Shown in pieces: positions 27,795 to 36,114 of a stretch of DNA of 64,000 nt. The notes beneath the pieces are model-generated. The model was not told the origin of the DNA and did not search any database. It saw nothing but the letters and a program-made list of their open reading frames with translations. Position numbers and translations under genes: made by a program. The DNA is taken from assembly GCA_951813015.1 (NCBI GenBank), contig CATOTG010000008.1, positions 372,001-436,000 on the forward strand, read 5' to 3'. The stretch comes from an uncultured Thermoanaerobaculia bacterium (lineage in GTDB: Bacteria > Acidobacteriota > Thermoanaerobaculia > Multivoradales > Multivoraceae). Numbering within the stretch: position 1 is the first letter of the stretch; each line of letters starts with the position of its first letter.

Positions 27795-27957
27795 GCCGCG
27801 CGACGCCGAGGCGGAGGCGAGGGCCGCGACGTCCTGGACGCAGCAGGCCTTGAAGTCGTTCCAATCAGGGCCTTCAGGCCTCTCGTAACCGCGGCAGGCA
27901 GCGCACCAGGAACTTGCGCGGCAGAAACCGCGTGCGCAGGCTTGCGGGCCTGCCGCG

Positions 27958-30114
27958 TCAGGGCCGGCAACCCTCCGGGAACGCCTCCGCATCGGTGATC
28001 GCCGGCGCCGCCACACCGGGGTCGTTCCGGTACTCCCTCACCGCCTCCGTCACCGTGTCCGTCACGCGAATCACGTACCCGAGGTCCGTCGTCGAGGCGC
28101 CGTAGATCCATACGTGATCGTTCACGGCACAGCCGTCCAGTACCTTGATCAGAATCTCCGGGTTGTCCGGCGCGAAGAACCAGAACAGCCCGGAGTCGTC
28201 TTCCGCCAGTTCGGAAACGTTCGCGGTTCCCGTGCGTTCGTCCCCGGTTTGCCAGGTTGCCCGAACCTGGTAGCGGGAGTCCTGGAGGCACAGCGTGTTC
28301 CGGTCCGCGACGCAACTGCTTTCTTCCTCACTCCCGGGGCCCTGGTCGTCGCCGTCGTCCGACCCGTCGTCGCCGTCGTCCGACCCGTCGTCGTCGCCGT
28401 CCGACCCGTCGTCGCCGTCGTCCGACCCGTCGTCGCCATCCCCCGGATCGTCGCCGGCGTCGGGATCGTCGTCCTCGATCAACAGGAAGACCGCGCTGAC
28501 CGCGCCCCAGTTGCCGTCCGCGTCTCTCGCTCGCACGAAGACGGTGTGCCGCCCTCCGGCAAGATCCGAAGTGTCGATGGTCGCGGTGACCTGTTCCAGG
28601 CCGCTGTCGAAGGCGCCGTCGGCGGCGGAGATCAAGTGACGCTTCGTTCCCCTGATCCAGTGGGGGACATCGATGGAGTACTCACCCTCGGCGATGGTCT
28701 GAGTGAACTCCAGGCCGTTGCCGTGCCGGTAGCGGGTGTCGTCGAAGGTCGCGGACAGCGTGACGGGTGAACCCGCGGCGACAGCGCTCGCCGAGGCGCC
28801 GCCACTCAGACTCAGGTCTCGAACGTCGGGGCCTGCCGGGGTCCGGTACGGCGTCCGTGCCGCCTTGAAGGCATAGAGCAGCGATTCCAGGTTGGGTTCG
28901 AGGATCGAACGCTCGAAGCCGCCGCAGTCCTGAAAGAACGTTGTTCCCAGTTCGTAGAGGAAGGAGGCGACTCCGAGTTCGCCGTAGGCGTGGTCGAGGG
29001 TCGTACCGGTTGCGGGATAGAGCCCGACTCCCTGCATCGGAAGGTAGCCGTTGAAGAAGGCGAGCTTGCGGCCGAACGTCTGCAGCGCGGTCTCGTTCGG
29101 GGCGGGTTTGTCGATGTGTCCCCACGGCCACAGGATGAGGCGGCCGTGGCTGTGGATGTCCAGATAGACGCCGCTCGTTCCAGGCGAAGCCCGGTCGGTG
29201 TCCGCCGGCCCCCGTCTGTCGGGAAAGAGTCTCCGCATGTAACGCGCGACGGTCTTCGTCTCAGGTTCCGAAGCGGGACCGGGCCCGCGGTAGATCTCCG
29301 AGCATTGGCTGTCGCTCGATCCGCCGGGGTGGCGCCAGCCGAAGGCGAAGTTGCGGTTCAGGTCGACGCCCGGAGTACCAAGGGGACAGTGGTCCGTGTT
29401 GTGGTTCTTTCTCCACAGGATTCCTTCTTCGGCGCGTTTCCTTCCGTCCGGATTCGCCTGCAGGACGAGGTGAACCTCCTGATGGTCCAGCAGCCAGTTC
29501 ACGTCCGCGTCCGTTTCGTAGGAGTCGACGAGGCGCTCTGCGAAGCGGAGGCCGAGTTCGGCGGTCGTGTACTCGCGCGCGTGAATCGCGGTCGTGATCA
29601 GGAGAACCGGCTTCGCACCCGCGGTTTCCTTGTTCGTCAGCTTCAGCACCAACACGTCGTAGCCTTCGGCTGCGTTCTGCGCCTTTTTCCAGGACCTGCC
29701 GATCCGGGTCCACGTCGCGAGCATCGGGTGCCGGTCGGCGATCGCACGGGCGCTGGCATGGGTTTCCTCGACCGTGCGGTAGCAGGGAAAGCCGGCGATC
29801 GTTCCCTGGGGGACCGCGATGGGCAGTTCGGACGGCACGACGAACGGGACGTAGGAATCGTCCTCGACGACCCGCAGTCCAGCCCGGCGGGCGGCTTCGA
29901 TGTCCTCCTCGGTGGCCCGGATGACGATGTAGCCCTTCTCGTACTCCGATTCGAGCGCTTCCAGCGAGATGACCGCCCTGGCGGCGATCAGCGGATCGTT
30001 GAACCAGGCGCGGACGATGCGCGTGTCGCCGGGCTCGTCGGCAGGCTGTCCCCAGGCCCATCCCGTCGCCAGGAGGACTGCCGAGAGGAGACCGATTCCC
30101 GTCCGGGCGCGCAT
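27958..30114 (-). CDS. Secreted zinc carboxypeptidase (M14) with the shared C-terminal domain
   Basis: 718 residues from ATG 30114, which gives a signal peptide (GIGLLSAVLLATGWAWG); an in-frame ATG at 30165 is the alternative. The M14 domain has the zinc motif HAREYTTAE, substrate residues in VDLNRNFAFGW, the third ligand in DIHSHGRLI, and YELGTTFF near the catalytic Glu. It trims C-terminal residues from peptides outside the cell. A beta-sandwich-like region (SPVTLSATFDDTRY onward) and a ~40-residue Asp/Gly/Ser linker follow. The last ~115 residues are the unnamed domain also found twice in the spondin protein (NTLCLQDSRYQVRATW, DDSGLFWFFAPDNPE, KVLDGCAVNDHVWIYG, ITDAEAF). Confidence 0.9.
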   Translation of the reverse strand: MRARTGIGLLSAVLLATGWAWGQPADEPGDTRIVRAWFNDPLIAARAVISLEALESEYEKGYIVIRATEEDIEAARRAGLRVVEDDSYVPFVVPSELPIAVPQGTIAGFPCYRTVEETHASARAIADRHPMLATWTRIGRSWKKAQNAAEGYDVLVLKLTNKETAGAKPVLLITTAIHAREYTTAELGLRFAERLVDSYETDADVNWLLDHQEVHLVLQANPDGRKRAEEGILWRKNHNTDHCPLGTPGVDLNRNFAFGWRHPGGSSDSQCSEIYRGPGPASEPETKTVARYMRRLFPDRRGPADTDRASPGTSGVYLDIHSHGRLILWPWGHIDKPAPNETALQTFGRKLAFFNGYLPMQGVGLYPATGTTLDHAYGELGVASFLYELGTTFFQDCGGFERSILEPNLESLLYAFKAARTPYRTPAGPDVRDLSLSGGASASAVAAGSPVTLSATFDDTRYRHGNGLEFTQTIAEGEYSIDVPHWIRGTKRHLISAADGAFDSGLEQVTATIDTSDLAGGRHTVFVRARDADGNWGAVSAVFLLIEDDDPDAGDDPGDGDDGSDDGDDGSDGDDDGSDDGDDGSDDGDDQGPGSEEESSCVADRNTLCLQDSRYQVRATWQTGDERTGTANVSELAEDDSGLFWFFAPDNPEILIKVLDGCAVNDHVWIYGASTTDLGYVIRVTDTVTEAVREYRNDPGVAAPAITDAEAFPEGCRP
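28347..28440. repeat. Coding tandem repeat for an Asp/Gly/Ser linker
   Basis: Imperfect 21-bp units (GTCGTCCGACCCGTCGTCGCC) encode repeated GDDGSDD on the minus strand inside the carboxypeptidase gene. The acidic linker separates the catalytic part from the C-terminal domain and may bind calcium. Length is likely to vary between strains. Confidence 0.75.
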
Positions 30115-30244
30115 CTGCCTGGTCAGGGGCGGCAGGGCGTCGCCGAGCTCCGGTTTCCGGATCATCCGACAGCGATTCGATCACAGGCGGCCGCCGACAT
30201 GCTCGGGGCGGCCTTTGGGGTCGAACCGCCCTCCGCTTTGTGGC

Positions 30245-30309
30245 TATGATCACCGGCGGGCCGACGGTCCCAACGCCCCCACGGCCCCCACGGCCCCCAC
30301 AGCCCCCAC
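30245..30309 (+). promoter_or_regulatory. sdh operon leader: TATGAT hexamer and 9-bp tandem repeats
   Basis: TATGAT at 30245-30250 is a plausible -10 for the sdh operon, about 95 nt before sdhC. The leader then contains about four copies of a 9-bp unit (GGCCCCCAC) at 30272-30309. No -35 is recognised. The repeats are C-rich and on the transcript would be poor in structure; their role is unknown. Confidence 0.4.
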
Positions 30310-30344
30310 GAACCACAGACTCGACAGAGAGGACGGAATCCGAG

Positions 30345-31145
30345 ATGGCTTTCCCCGCCGTGCTGAAGCGGCGATCCTTCGGTCAGACCCAGCGTCAGGA
30401 CGCCTGGTGGCTGCAACCGGGCGCAGTTGTCGCGGGTCTTGGTCTCGCGAGCGTGTACGCGACCTGGGCGGCGCTTCAGGCCGACCACTACGTGTACGGC
30501 GGCTACCTGTCGCCGCTGTACTCCCCCGAGGTCTTCGGCCTCTCGCACCATGCCTGGTTCGAGGGCTTCCCGAGCTGGTGGCCGAGTTTCGTTCCCCAGT
30601 CGCCGGCGCTGTTCATCCTGATCCTGCCGCTGGGATTCCGCGCCACCTGCTACTACTACCGGGGCGCGTACTACAAGGCGTTCTGGGCCGATCCGCCGGC
30701 CTGCGGGGTCGGCGAGCCGCGCAACGCCTACCGGGGCGAGAACTCGTTTCCGCTGATCGTCCAGAACATCCATCGGTACTTCCTGTACGCGATGATGGCC
30801 TGGATCTTCGTCTTCTTCCCGATTGACGTGTACCGGGCGTTCGAGTTCGAGACGGCGTCCGGCGGCCACGCCTTCGGCATCGGCGTCGGCAGCTTCGTCC
30901 TGCTGATCAACTGGCTGCTGCTCGGCGGCTACGCGTTGGGCTGCCACTCGCTGCGCCACGTGGTCGGCGGCGTTCGCAACGTGATGGCGGGTCGGCCGTT
31001 CCAGAGCGCCTGCTATCGCTGCGTCTCCTGCCTGAACCGCCGGCACATGGCCTGGGCCTGGTGCAGCCTGATCTGGGTCACCTTCTCCGACATCTACGTT
31101 CGGCTCTGCTCGATGGGCATCTGGACCGACCTGAGATTCGTCTGA
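30345..31145 (+). CDS. sdhC: Succinate dehydrogenase membrane anchor, cytochrome b subunit
   Basis: 266 residues, about five membrane helices. It anchors SdhAB to the inner membrane and carries heme and the quinone site. Likely heme-ligand histidines sit in NIHRYFLYAMMAWIFVFFP and GCHSLRHVVGG. Start ATG 30345 has GAGAGGACGGA about 8 nt upstream and is the first Met before the conserved region; longer readings include only repeat-coded prolines. The stop overlaps the sdhA start (TGATG). The large single anchor resembles the anchors of non-classical SDH types, rather than the SdhC/SdhD pair of E. coli. Confidence 0.85.
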   Translation: MAFPAVLKRRSFGQTQRQDAWWLQPGAVVAGLGLASVYATWAALQADHYVYGGYLSPLYSPEVFGLSHHAWFEGFPSWWPSFVPQSPALFILILPLGFRATCYYYRGAYYKAFWADPPACGVGEPRNAYRGENSFPLIVQNIHRYFLYAMMAWIFVFFPIDVYRAFEFETASGGHAFGIGVGSFVLLINWLLLGGYALGCHSLRHVVGGVRNVMAGRPFQSACYRCVSCLNRRHMAWAWCSLIWVTFSDIYVRLCSMGIWTDLRFV

Positions 31146-32953
31146 TGGAGCAGACCCCCTACGAATACGACGTGCTGGTGATCGGCGCGGGCGGCGCCGG
31201 ACTGCGCGCCGCGATCGAAGTGTCGGCCGCGGGGGCTTCCTGCGGCGTGATCTGCAAGTCGCTGTTGGGCAAGGCGCACACGGTGATGGCCGAGGGCGGC
31301 ATGGCGGCCGCGATCGGCAATGTGGACGAGCGCGACGACTGGAAGGTCCACGTGACGGACACCCTGCGCGGCGGCCAGTACCTGAGCAACCCGAAGATGG
31401 CCGAGATCCACGCCCGGGAGGCTCCGGCACGGGCGCTGGAGCTGGAGGCCTGGGGAGCGCTGTTCGACCGGACGAAGGACGGCCGCATCCTGCAGCGGAA
31501 CTTCGGCGGCCACCGCTATCCGCGGCTCGCGCATGTCGGCGACCGGACCGGGCTGGAGATGATCCGCACCCTGCAGGATCACGGCATCCACCACGGCATC
31601 GACTTTCACATGGAGTACACCGTGTTCCGGCTGCTGCTCGACGACGGCCGGGTCGCCGGCGCGCTGGCATACGACCGCGAGCGGGGCCGGTTCCGGGTCT
31701 ACCGAGCGAAGGCGGTCGTGCTCGCCACGGGCGGTATCGGCCGCGCCTTCAAGATCACCAGCAACAGTTGGGAGTACACGGGCGACGGCCATACGCTGGC
31801 CTACGACGCGGGCGCCGACCTGATCGACATGGAGTTCGTCCAGTTCCACCCGACCGGCATGGTGTGGCCGCCGAGCGTGCGCGGCATCCTGGTGACCGAG
31901 GGTGTGCGCGGCGAGGGCGGCATCCTGCTGAACTCGGACGGCGAACGGTTCCTGTTCGACGAGATCCCGGCTCTGTACAAGGATCAGACCGCGGACAGCG
32001 CCGAGGAGGGCTGGCGCTACGTGGTCGGCGACCGGGACGCGCGGCGTCCGCCGGAGCTTTTGACCCGGGATCACGTCGCCCGTTGCATCGTGAACCAGAT
32101 CAAGTCCGGCAAGGGCTCCCCTCACGGGGGCGTGTACCTCGACATCGCCTGGATCAAGGAGAAGATCAGCAACTCCGAGGACCACATCAGGAAGAAGCTG
32201 CCGTCGATGTACCACCAGTTCAAGGAGCTGGCCGGTCTCGACATCACGAAGGAAAGGATGGAGGTCGGGCCGACGACGCACTACGTGATGGGCGGCGTTC
32301 GGGTCGATGCCGAAAGCCAGATGTCGACCGTCCCCGGCCTCTACGCCGCCGGCGAGTGCGCCGCGGGGCTTCACGGCGCGAACCGGCTGGGCGGCAACTC
32401 GCTGTCCGACCTGCTCGTGTTCGGGCAGCGGGCCGGCGCGTATGCGGCCGCGTTTGCCAAGGAGCATGGCGATGTCCGGCTCGACCAGGCGTCGGCCGAC
32501 GCGGGGATCAGGGAGGCTCTCCAGCCGCTCGAGCGGGAGCGTGGCGAAGGGCCGTACCAGATCCAGTACGAGCTCCAGGACCTGATGCAGGAGAAGGTCG
32601 GCATCGTCCGCGTCGAGTCCGAACTCGAGCAAGCGGTGGAGGAGATCGACCGTCTGTCTGAACGAGCGAAGGCCGTGTCGGCGCCCGGCAACCGCGAGTA
32701 CAACCCCGGTTGGCACACGGCCCTCGACCTTCACAACCTGCTCGTCGTCTCCGAGGCGGTGGCGAGGGCCGGCCTGTTGCGCCGCGAGAGCCGCGGTGCG
32801 CAGTTCCGTGACGACTACCCGCAGAAGGAAGAACATTTCGGCAAGGTGAACATCCGGGTCGCCAGGGGAGCGGACAAGGAGATGGTTGTGGAGGAGATTC
32901 CGGTGGAACCGATGAGCGACGAACTGACCAGACTGGTCGAGGAGATGGGCTGA
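31145..32953 (+). CDS. sdhA: Succinate dehydrogenase flavoprotein subunit
   Basis: 602 residues. It oxidises succinate to fumarate using covalently bound FAD and passes electrons to SdhB. Visible motifs are the dinucleotide fold VLVIGAGGAGLRAAIEVSAA, the flavin-attachment region SLLGKAHTVMAEGGMAAAIG (His), FVQFHPTGM, and the C-terminal HGANRLGGNSLSDLLVFG. The start ATG overlaps the sdhC stop, and the stop is one base from sdhB, so the three are translationally coupled. Confidence 0.95.
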   Translation: MEQTPYEYDVLVIGAGGAGLRAAIEVSAAGASCGVICKSLLGKAHTVMAEGGMAAAIGNVDERDDWKVHVTDTLRGGQYLSNPKMAEIHAREAPARALELEAWGALFDRTKDGRILQRNFGGHRYPRLAHVGDRTGLEMIRTLQDHGIHHGIDFHMEYTVFRLLLDDGRVAGALAYDRERGRFRVYRAKAVVLATGGIGRAFKITSNSWEYTGDGHTLAYDAGADLIDMEFVQFHPTGMVWPPSVRGILVTEGVRGEGGILLNSDGERFLFDEIPALYKDQTADSAEEGWRYVVGDRDARRPPELLTRDHVARCIVNQIKSGKGSPHGGVYLDIAWIKEKISNSEDHIRKKLPSMYHQFKELAGLDITKERMEVGPTTHYVMGGVRVDAESQMSTVPGLYAAGECAAGLHGANRLGGNSLSDLLVFGQRAGAYAAAFAKEHGDVRLDQASADAGIREALQPLERERGEGPYQIQYELQDLMQEKVGIVRVESELEQAVEEIDRLSERAKAVSAPGNREYNPGWHTALDLHNLLVVSEAVARAGLLRRESRGAQFRDDYPQKEEHFGKVNIRVARGADKEMVVEEIPVEPMSDELTRLVEEMG

Positions 32954-32954
32954 G

Positions 32955-33713
32955 ATGGCCGCGACACGGTTCAGGATCTGGCGCCAGGAGGGCGCCGAAG
33001 GTGAAGGCGGCTACCGGGACTACACGACGGAGGTCACCGAGGGCATGGTCGTGCTGGACGCGGTCCACCAGATCCAGGCGGAGTCGGCGAACGACCTCGC
33101 CGTGCGCTGGAATTGCAAGGCCGGCAAGTGCGGCTCCTGCTCCGCGGAAGTCAACGGCAACCCCCGCCTCATGTGCATGACGCGGATGAGCGACCTGCCG
33201 ACGGACCGCCCGGTGACCGTTGAACCGATGCGGGCGTTCCCGGTCATCCGGGACCTCGTCTGCGACGTGTCCTGGAACTACGAGGTCAAGAAGAAGATCC
33301 AGCCCTTCGAGCCCCGGCCGCCTGATGCCGAGGACGGGACCTGGCGGATTGCCCAGGAGGATGTCGAGCGGGTGCAGGAGTTCCGCAAGTGCATCGAGTG
33401 CTTCCTGTGCCAGGACGTCTGCCACGTGCTCCGCGACCACCACCTCCACGACGAGTTCGTCGGGCCCCGCTTCTTCGTCTACAACGCGGCACTGGAGATG
33501 CACCCGCTCGACACCGGCGACCGGTTGTCGGCGCTCAAGCAGGACGAGGGCATCGGGTACTGCAACATCACGAAGTGCTGCACGAAGGTCTGCCCCGAGC
33601 ACATCACGATCACCGACAACGCGATCATCCCGCTCAAGGAACGGGTCGTGTCGGAGTTCTACGACCCGCTGAAGAAGCTCTTCCGCGTGTTCTCGGGCGG
33701 CTCCGCGGCGTAG
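32955..33713 (+). CDS. sdhB: Succinate dehydrogenase iron-sulfur subunit
   Basis: 252 residues. It carries electrons from SdhA to the quinone. All three clusters are visible: [2Fe-2S] in CKAGKCGSCSAEVNG with a later Cys, [4Fe-4S] in CIECFLCQDVC, and [3Fe-4S] with its remaining ligands in CNITKCCTKVCPEH. It starts one base after the sdhA stop. MITE copy 2 follows 34 bp after its stop and separates it from the converging TPR gene. Confidence 0.95.
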   Translation: MAATRFRIWRQEGAEGEGGYRDYTTEVTEGMVVLDAVHQIQAESANDLAVRWNCKAGKCGSCSAEVNGNPRLMCMTRMSDLPTDRPVTVEPMRAFPVIRDLVCDVSWNYEVKKKIQPFEPRPPDAEDGTWRIAQEDVERVQEFRKCIECFLCQDVCHVLRDHHLHDEFVGPRFFVYNAALEMHPLDTGDRLSALKQDEGIGYCNITKCCTKVCPEHITITDNAIIPLKERVVSEFYDPLKKLFRVFSGGSAA

Positions 33714-33747
33714 GCGGCCGCCCGGTCACGGGCGGCCCGGTCGCCCT

Positions 33748-33899
33748 CAGGGCCGTTCCAAAGTCGGGAACTTCGGTGACCGATATGAGGAAACCACTCC
33801 GGAATCGGCAACTGCGCGCCGGCACGGCTCTCGACCCTCAGGGAATGAAGGCCTCCCGCCCGCGCCCAGCATGGAGCGCCGGACTTTGGAATGGTCCTG
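33748..33899 (+). mobile_element. MITE-like element, copy 2 (subtype B), 152 bp
   Basis: Starts CAGGGCCGTTCCAAAGTCGG and ends CCGGACTTTGGAATGGTCCTG-like, so the ends are inverted repeats of ~21 bp with few mismatches. Perfect 11-bp direct repeats CCGGTCGCCCT flank it at 33737-33747 and 33900-33910. The right repeat includes the first two bases of the TPR gene's stop codon (33909-33911), so the insertion spared both neighbours. It is over 90% identical by eye to the reverse complement of copy 4. Confidence 0.85.
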
Positions 33900-33908
33900 C
33901 CGGTCGCC

Positions 33909-35231
33909 CTACAGTTGCTCGAGGGCCGCGCGCGCCACGTCGGCGTTCTCGTCGTTCGGCGCCAGCTCCAGGAACTTGTTCAGGTGTTCGCGGGCCGAGG
34001 CCGCGTCGCTGGCGTTCACCGCGAGCATGCCGAGTTCGTAGTGCGCCCTTGGCCGACCGTCTTCATCTGCCGGCGCTGTTTCGAGGTACTTCGTCAGATG
34101 CTGCTTGGCCAGGGCGGAGTCGGCGCTGCGGCGGTAGATCACGCCGAGCCGAAAGTGGGCGCGGGGGTGGTTGTCGTCCCAGGCGATGAGCGACTGATCG
34201 TAGAGCTTCGCGTTGCCGTAGACCTCTTGCTCGAAGAGCTGGTCGGACTGGTGCTGCACCTGGGCGCCAGCCGTCGGATTCACCGCGATCCAGGCCTTGC
34301 CGGCCTCGATGGAAGCCTCCAGTTGCCCTTGCAGGGCAAAGCTGAAGAACCTCATCCGCATCGCCTCGGTGTTCCTCGGGTCGAGTTCCAGCGTCTTCTC
34401 CAGCGCCTCCAGGGCCGGTTCCCAGTTCTGGTTGTTGAAGTGGATCGTGCCGATGTTGCGGTAGGCTTGGTAGAGCTTCGGGTTGAGCGAAGCCGCCTCG
34501 GTGAACAGCTCGACGGCGCGCTCGTCATCGCTGTCACGCACTGCCTGGACACCTTGGGAGAAGATGCCAGCCGCGATCTCCGTGCCCATGCCGGCTTCGA
34601 TCGCCCGCTGCTTCGCGTCTTCGACCCGCGGGTCGCCCGCGGCGAGGAAGATGTCGAACGCCATGCCGACGAACTCCGGCGGCAGTTCCTCGAACTCGAG
34701 GTACTTGTCCAGCGGCGCCAGCGCTTCCGCGAGCTTGCCCATGCCGTGCAGGATCGCGGCGATCGTCCGGTGGGCCGCGGCGAGAGTGGGATCGAGCTCC
34801 ACCGCCTTCTGGAACAGCTCCAGGGCACTCTCGGCGTCGCCGCCCTGAATCGCCCGGATGCCGTCGTTGAAGTTGTCGACGGCCTTCTGTTTGGTCATCG
34901 TTTCTTCGTCGTAGAGCGTGGCGGTAAACGAACGATCGGGGCCTCCTTCGTTGAGGAGCACCTCATGCTCCTGGTCCGGGTAGCCGTCCATCCGCAACAC
35001 CACCTTCCACGGTTCTTCCGACGCCGTCAGCCGGATCCTGAGCTTGCCGTTCTTCTTGGTGGCCGCTTCGATCACCTCGCCCTCGGGCGACGTGAAGGTG
35101 AGACTCACTGGCCCCACTTCGGCACGGTTCATGTCGACGATCTGAACATTCAGCTCCTTGCGCTGGGCGGCCGCGGAAGAGGCCAGGAGGAGAAGAGCGA
35201 GGGGAAGAAGTCGAAGGGCGAGTTTCTGCAT
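33909..35231 (-). CDS. Exported TPR-repeat protein
   Basis: 440 residues from ATG 35231 (GAGGA 8 nt upstream), with a signal peptide (LALRLLPLALLLLASSAAAQ). Residues about 25-115 form a carboxypeptidase-regulatory-like beta domain (VSLTFTSPEGEVIEAATKKN, GKLRIRLTASEEPW). The remainder is tetratricopeptide repeats (AESALELFQKAVELDPTLAA, YRNIGTIHFNNQNWEPALEA, AHFRLGVIYRRSADSALAKQ, ARAHYELGMLAVNASD-type). It is probably a periplasmic scaffold. The stop codon abuts MITE copy 2. Confidence 0.8.
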   Translation of the reverse strand: MQKLALRLLPLALLLLASSAAAQRKELNVQIVDMNRAEVGPVSLTFTSPEGEVIEAATKKNGKLRIRLTASEEPWKVVLRMDGYPDQEHEVLLNEGGPDRSFTATLYDEETMTKQKAVDNFNDGIRAIQGGDAESALELFQKAVELDPTLAAAHRTIAAILHGMGKLAEALAPLDKYLEFEELPPEFVGMAFDIFLAAGDPRVEDAKQRAIEAGMGTEIAAGIFSQGVQAVRDSDDERAVELFTEAASLNPKLYQAYRNIGTIHFNNQNWEPALEALEKTLELDPRNTEAMRMRFFSFALQGQLEASIEAGKAWIAVNPTAGAQVQHQSDQLFEQEVYGNAKLYDQSLIAWDDNHPRAHFRLGVIYRRSADSALAKQHLTKYLETAPADEDGRPRAHYELGMLAVNASDAASAREHLNKFLELAPNDENADVARAALEQL

Positions 35232-35353
35232 GGTCTGGGTCCTCAAAATCGGCCGCCGCACCCGTGGGCCGGCGCTTCACCGGGGAAGAGTGGAGGGATT
35301 CCGCGGATTCTAGCGCTTGACGCGGACTTCGCGGGTGGGGGATCGTACGGACC

Positions 35354-36034
35354 ATGAATTCCGACGACTTTCTCGAACTGCTCTCCACTGCCCGCTCGGT
35401 TCGCCGCTACAGCCCGGAACCGATCCCCGACGAGGATCTGGCGAAGATCCTCTACGCCGGGAGCCGCGCGCCGTCCGGCACGAACCGCCAGCCCTTCCGC
35501 TTCGTCGTCCTGCGTGACGGACCGCGCGCCCGGCGCGCCCGCCGCCTCCTCGGGGAGTCCTTCCGTCGCGGCTGGGCTCGCAAGACGGCGGAGGAAGGCT
35601 GGAACACGGGCTCGGCCGCCGATCCGAACTCACCGAAGTCGCGGGTGAACCGCGCGATCCAGCACTACGTGGATCACTTCGAGCGCATCCCGGCGGTCAT
35701 CATCGCCTGTTACGTCCGCTACCGGCCCTTGACCCACTCCGAGGGCGCGTCCGTCTTCCCGGCGTGCCAGAACCTGTTCCTCATGGCGCGGGCGCTGGGC
35801 TACGGCGCCTGCTACAGCGGCTGGCACCACGCGGTGTCGGACGAGCTGCGGGAGATTCTCGAGATCCCCGACAACGTCGAGCTTTCGCTGACGATCACGA
35901 TCGGCAAGCCCTTGGGACGCCACGGCCCGCTGCGCCGGCGGCCGATCCGCGACACGGTGTTCGACGACGGCTGGGAACAGGGCGCCGAGTGGATCAGCGA
36001 TCCGCCGGACGCGCGGCTCTCGAAGCGCCGCTGA
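35354..36034 (+). CDS. Nitroreductase family protein
   Basis: 226 residues. FMN-dependent, NAD(P)H-using oxidoreductase of the nitroreductase fold. Signatures: STARSVRRYSPEPIPDEDL (FMN phosphate-binding Arg-Ser-x-Arg), AGSRAPSGTNRQPFRFVVL, FPACQNLFLMARALGYGACY and LTITIGKPLGRHGP near the C-terminus. The natural substrate cannot be told. It converges with the PQQ dehydrogenase gene, with an 80-bp gap that shows nothing of note. Confidence 0.88.
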   Translation: MNSDDFLELLSTARSVRRYSPEPIPDEDLAKILYAGSRAPSGTNRQPFRFVVLRDGPRARRARRLLGESFRRGWARKTAEEGWNTGSAADPNSPKSRVNRAIQHYVDHFERIPAVIIACYVRYRPLTHSEGASVFPACQNLFLMARALGYGACYSGWHHAVSDELREILEIPDNVELSLTITIGKPLGRHGPLRRRPIRDTVFDDGWEQGAEWISDPPDARLSKRR

Positions 36035-36114
36035 TTCGGCCCTGCTGCGGCAGCGCGTACGCGATCAGGGGAGTGCTCCGTGAGTGCGAGCTTCGTGAAC
36101 GACTTCGTCCTGAA

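Noticed and set aside
27795..27957. A minus-strand peptide (PDWNDFKACCVQDVAALAS) that vaguely recalls a 3'-5' exonuclease or phage polymerase motif
   Set aside because: The frame lacks a start, a ribosome binding site and any flanking support; the resemblance is too short to use.
28347..28440. Regularly spaced repeat resembling a small CRISPR-like array
   Set aside because: The units are 21-bp, contiguous and in frame with the carboxypeptidase; they encode an Asp/Gly/Ser linker. There are no spacers and no cas genes.
33748..33899. The conserved peptide readable on the reverse strand of all MITE copies (RSGF...SV/SD...GTAL) as a small protein
   Set aside because: It has no consistent start or stop among copies. 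The conservation is explained by DNA-level identity of the element.
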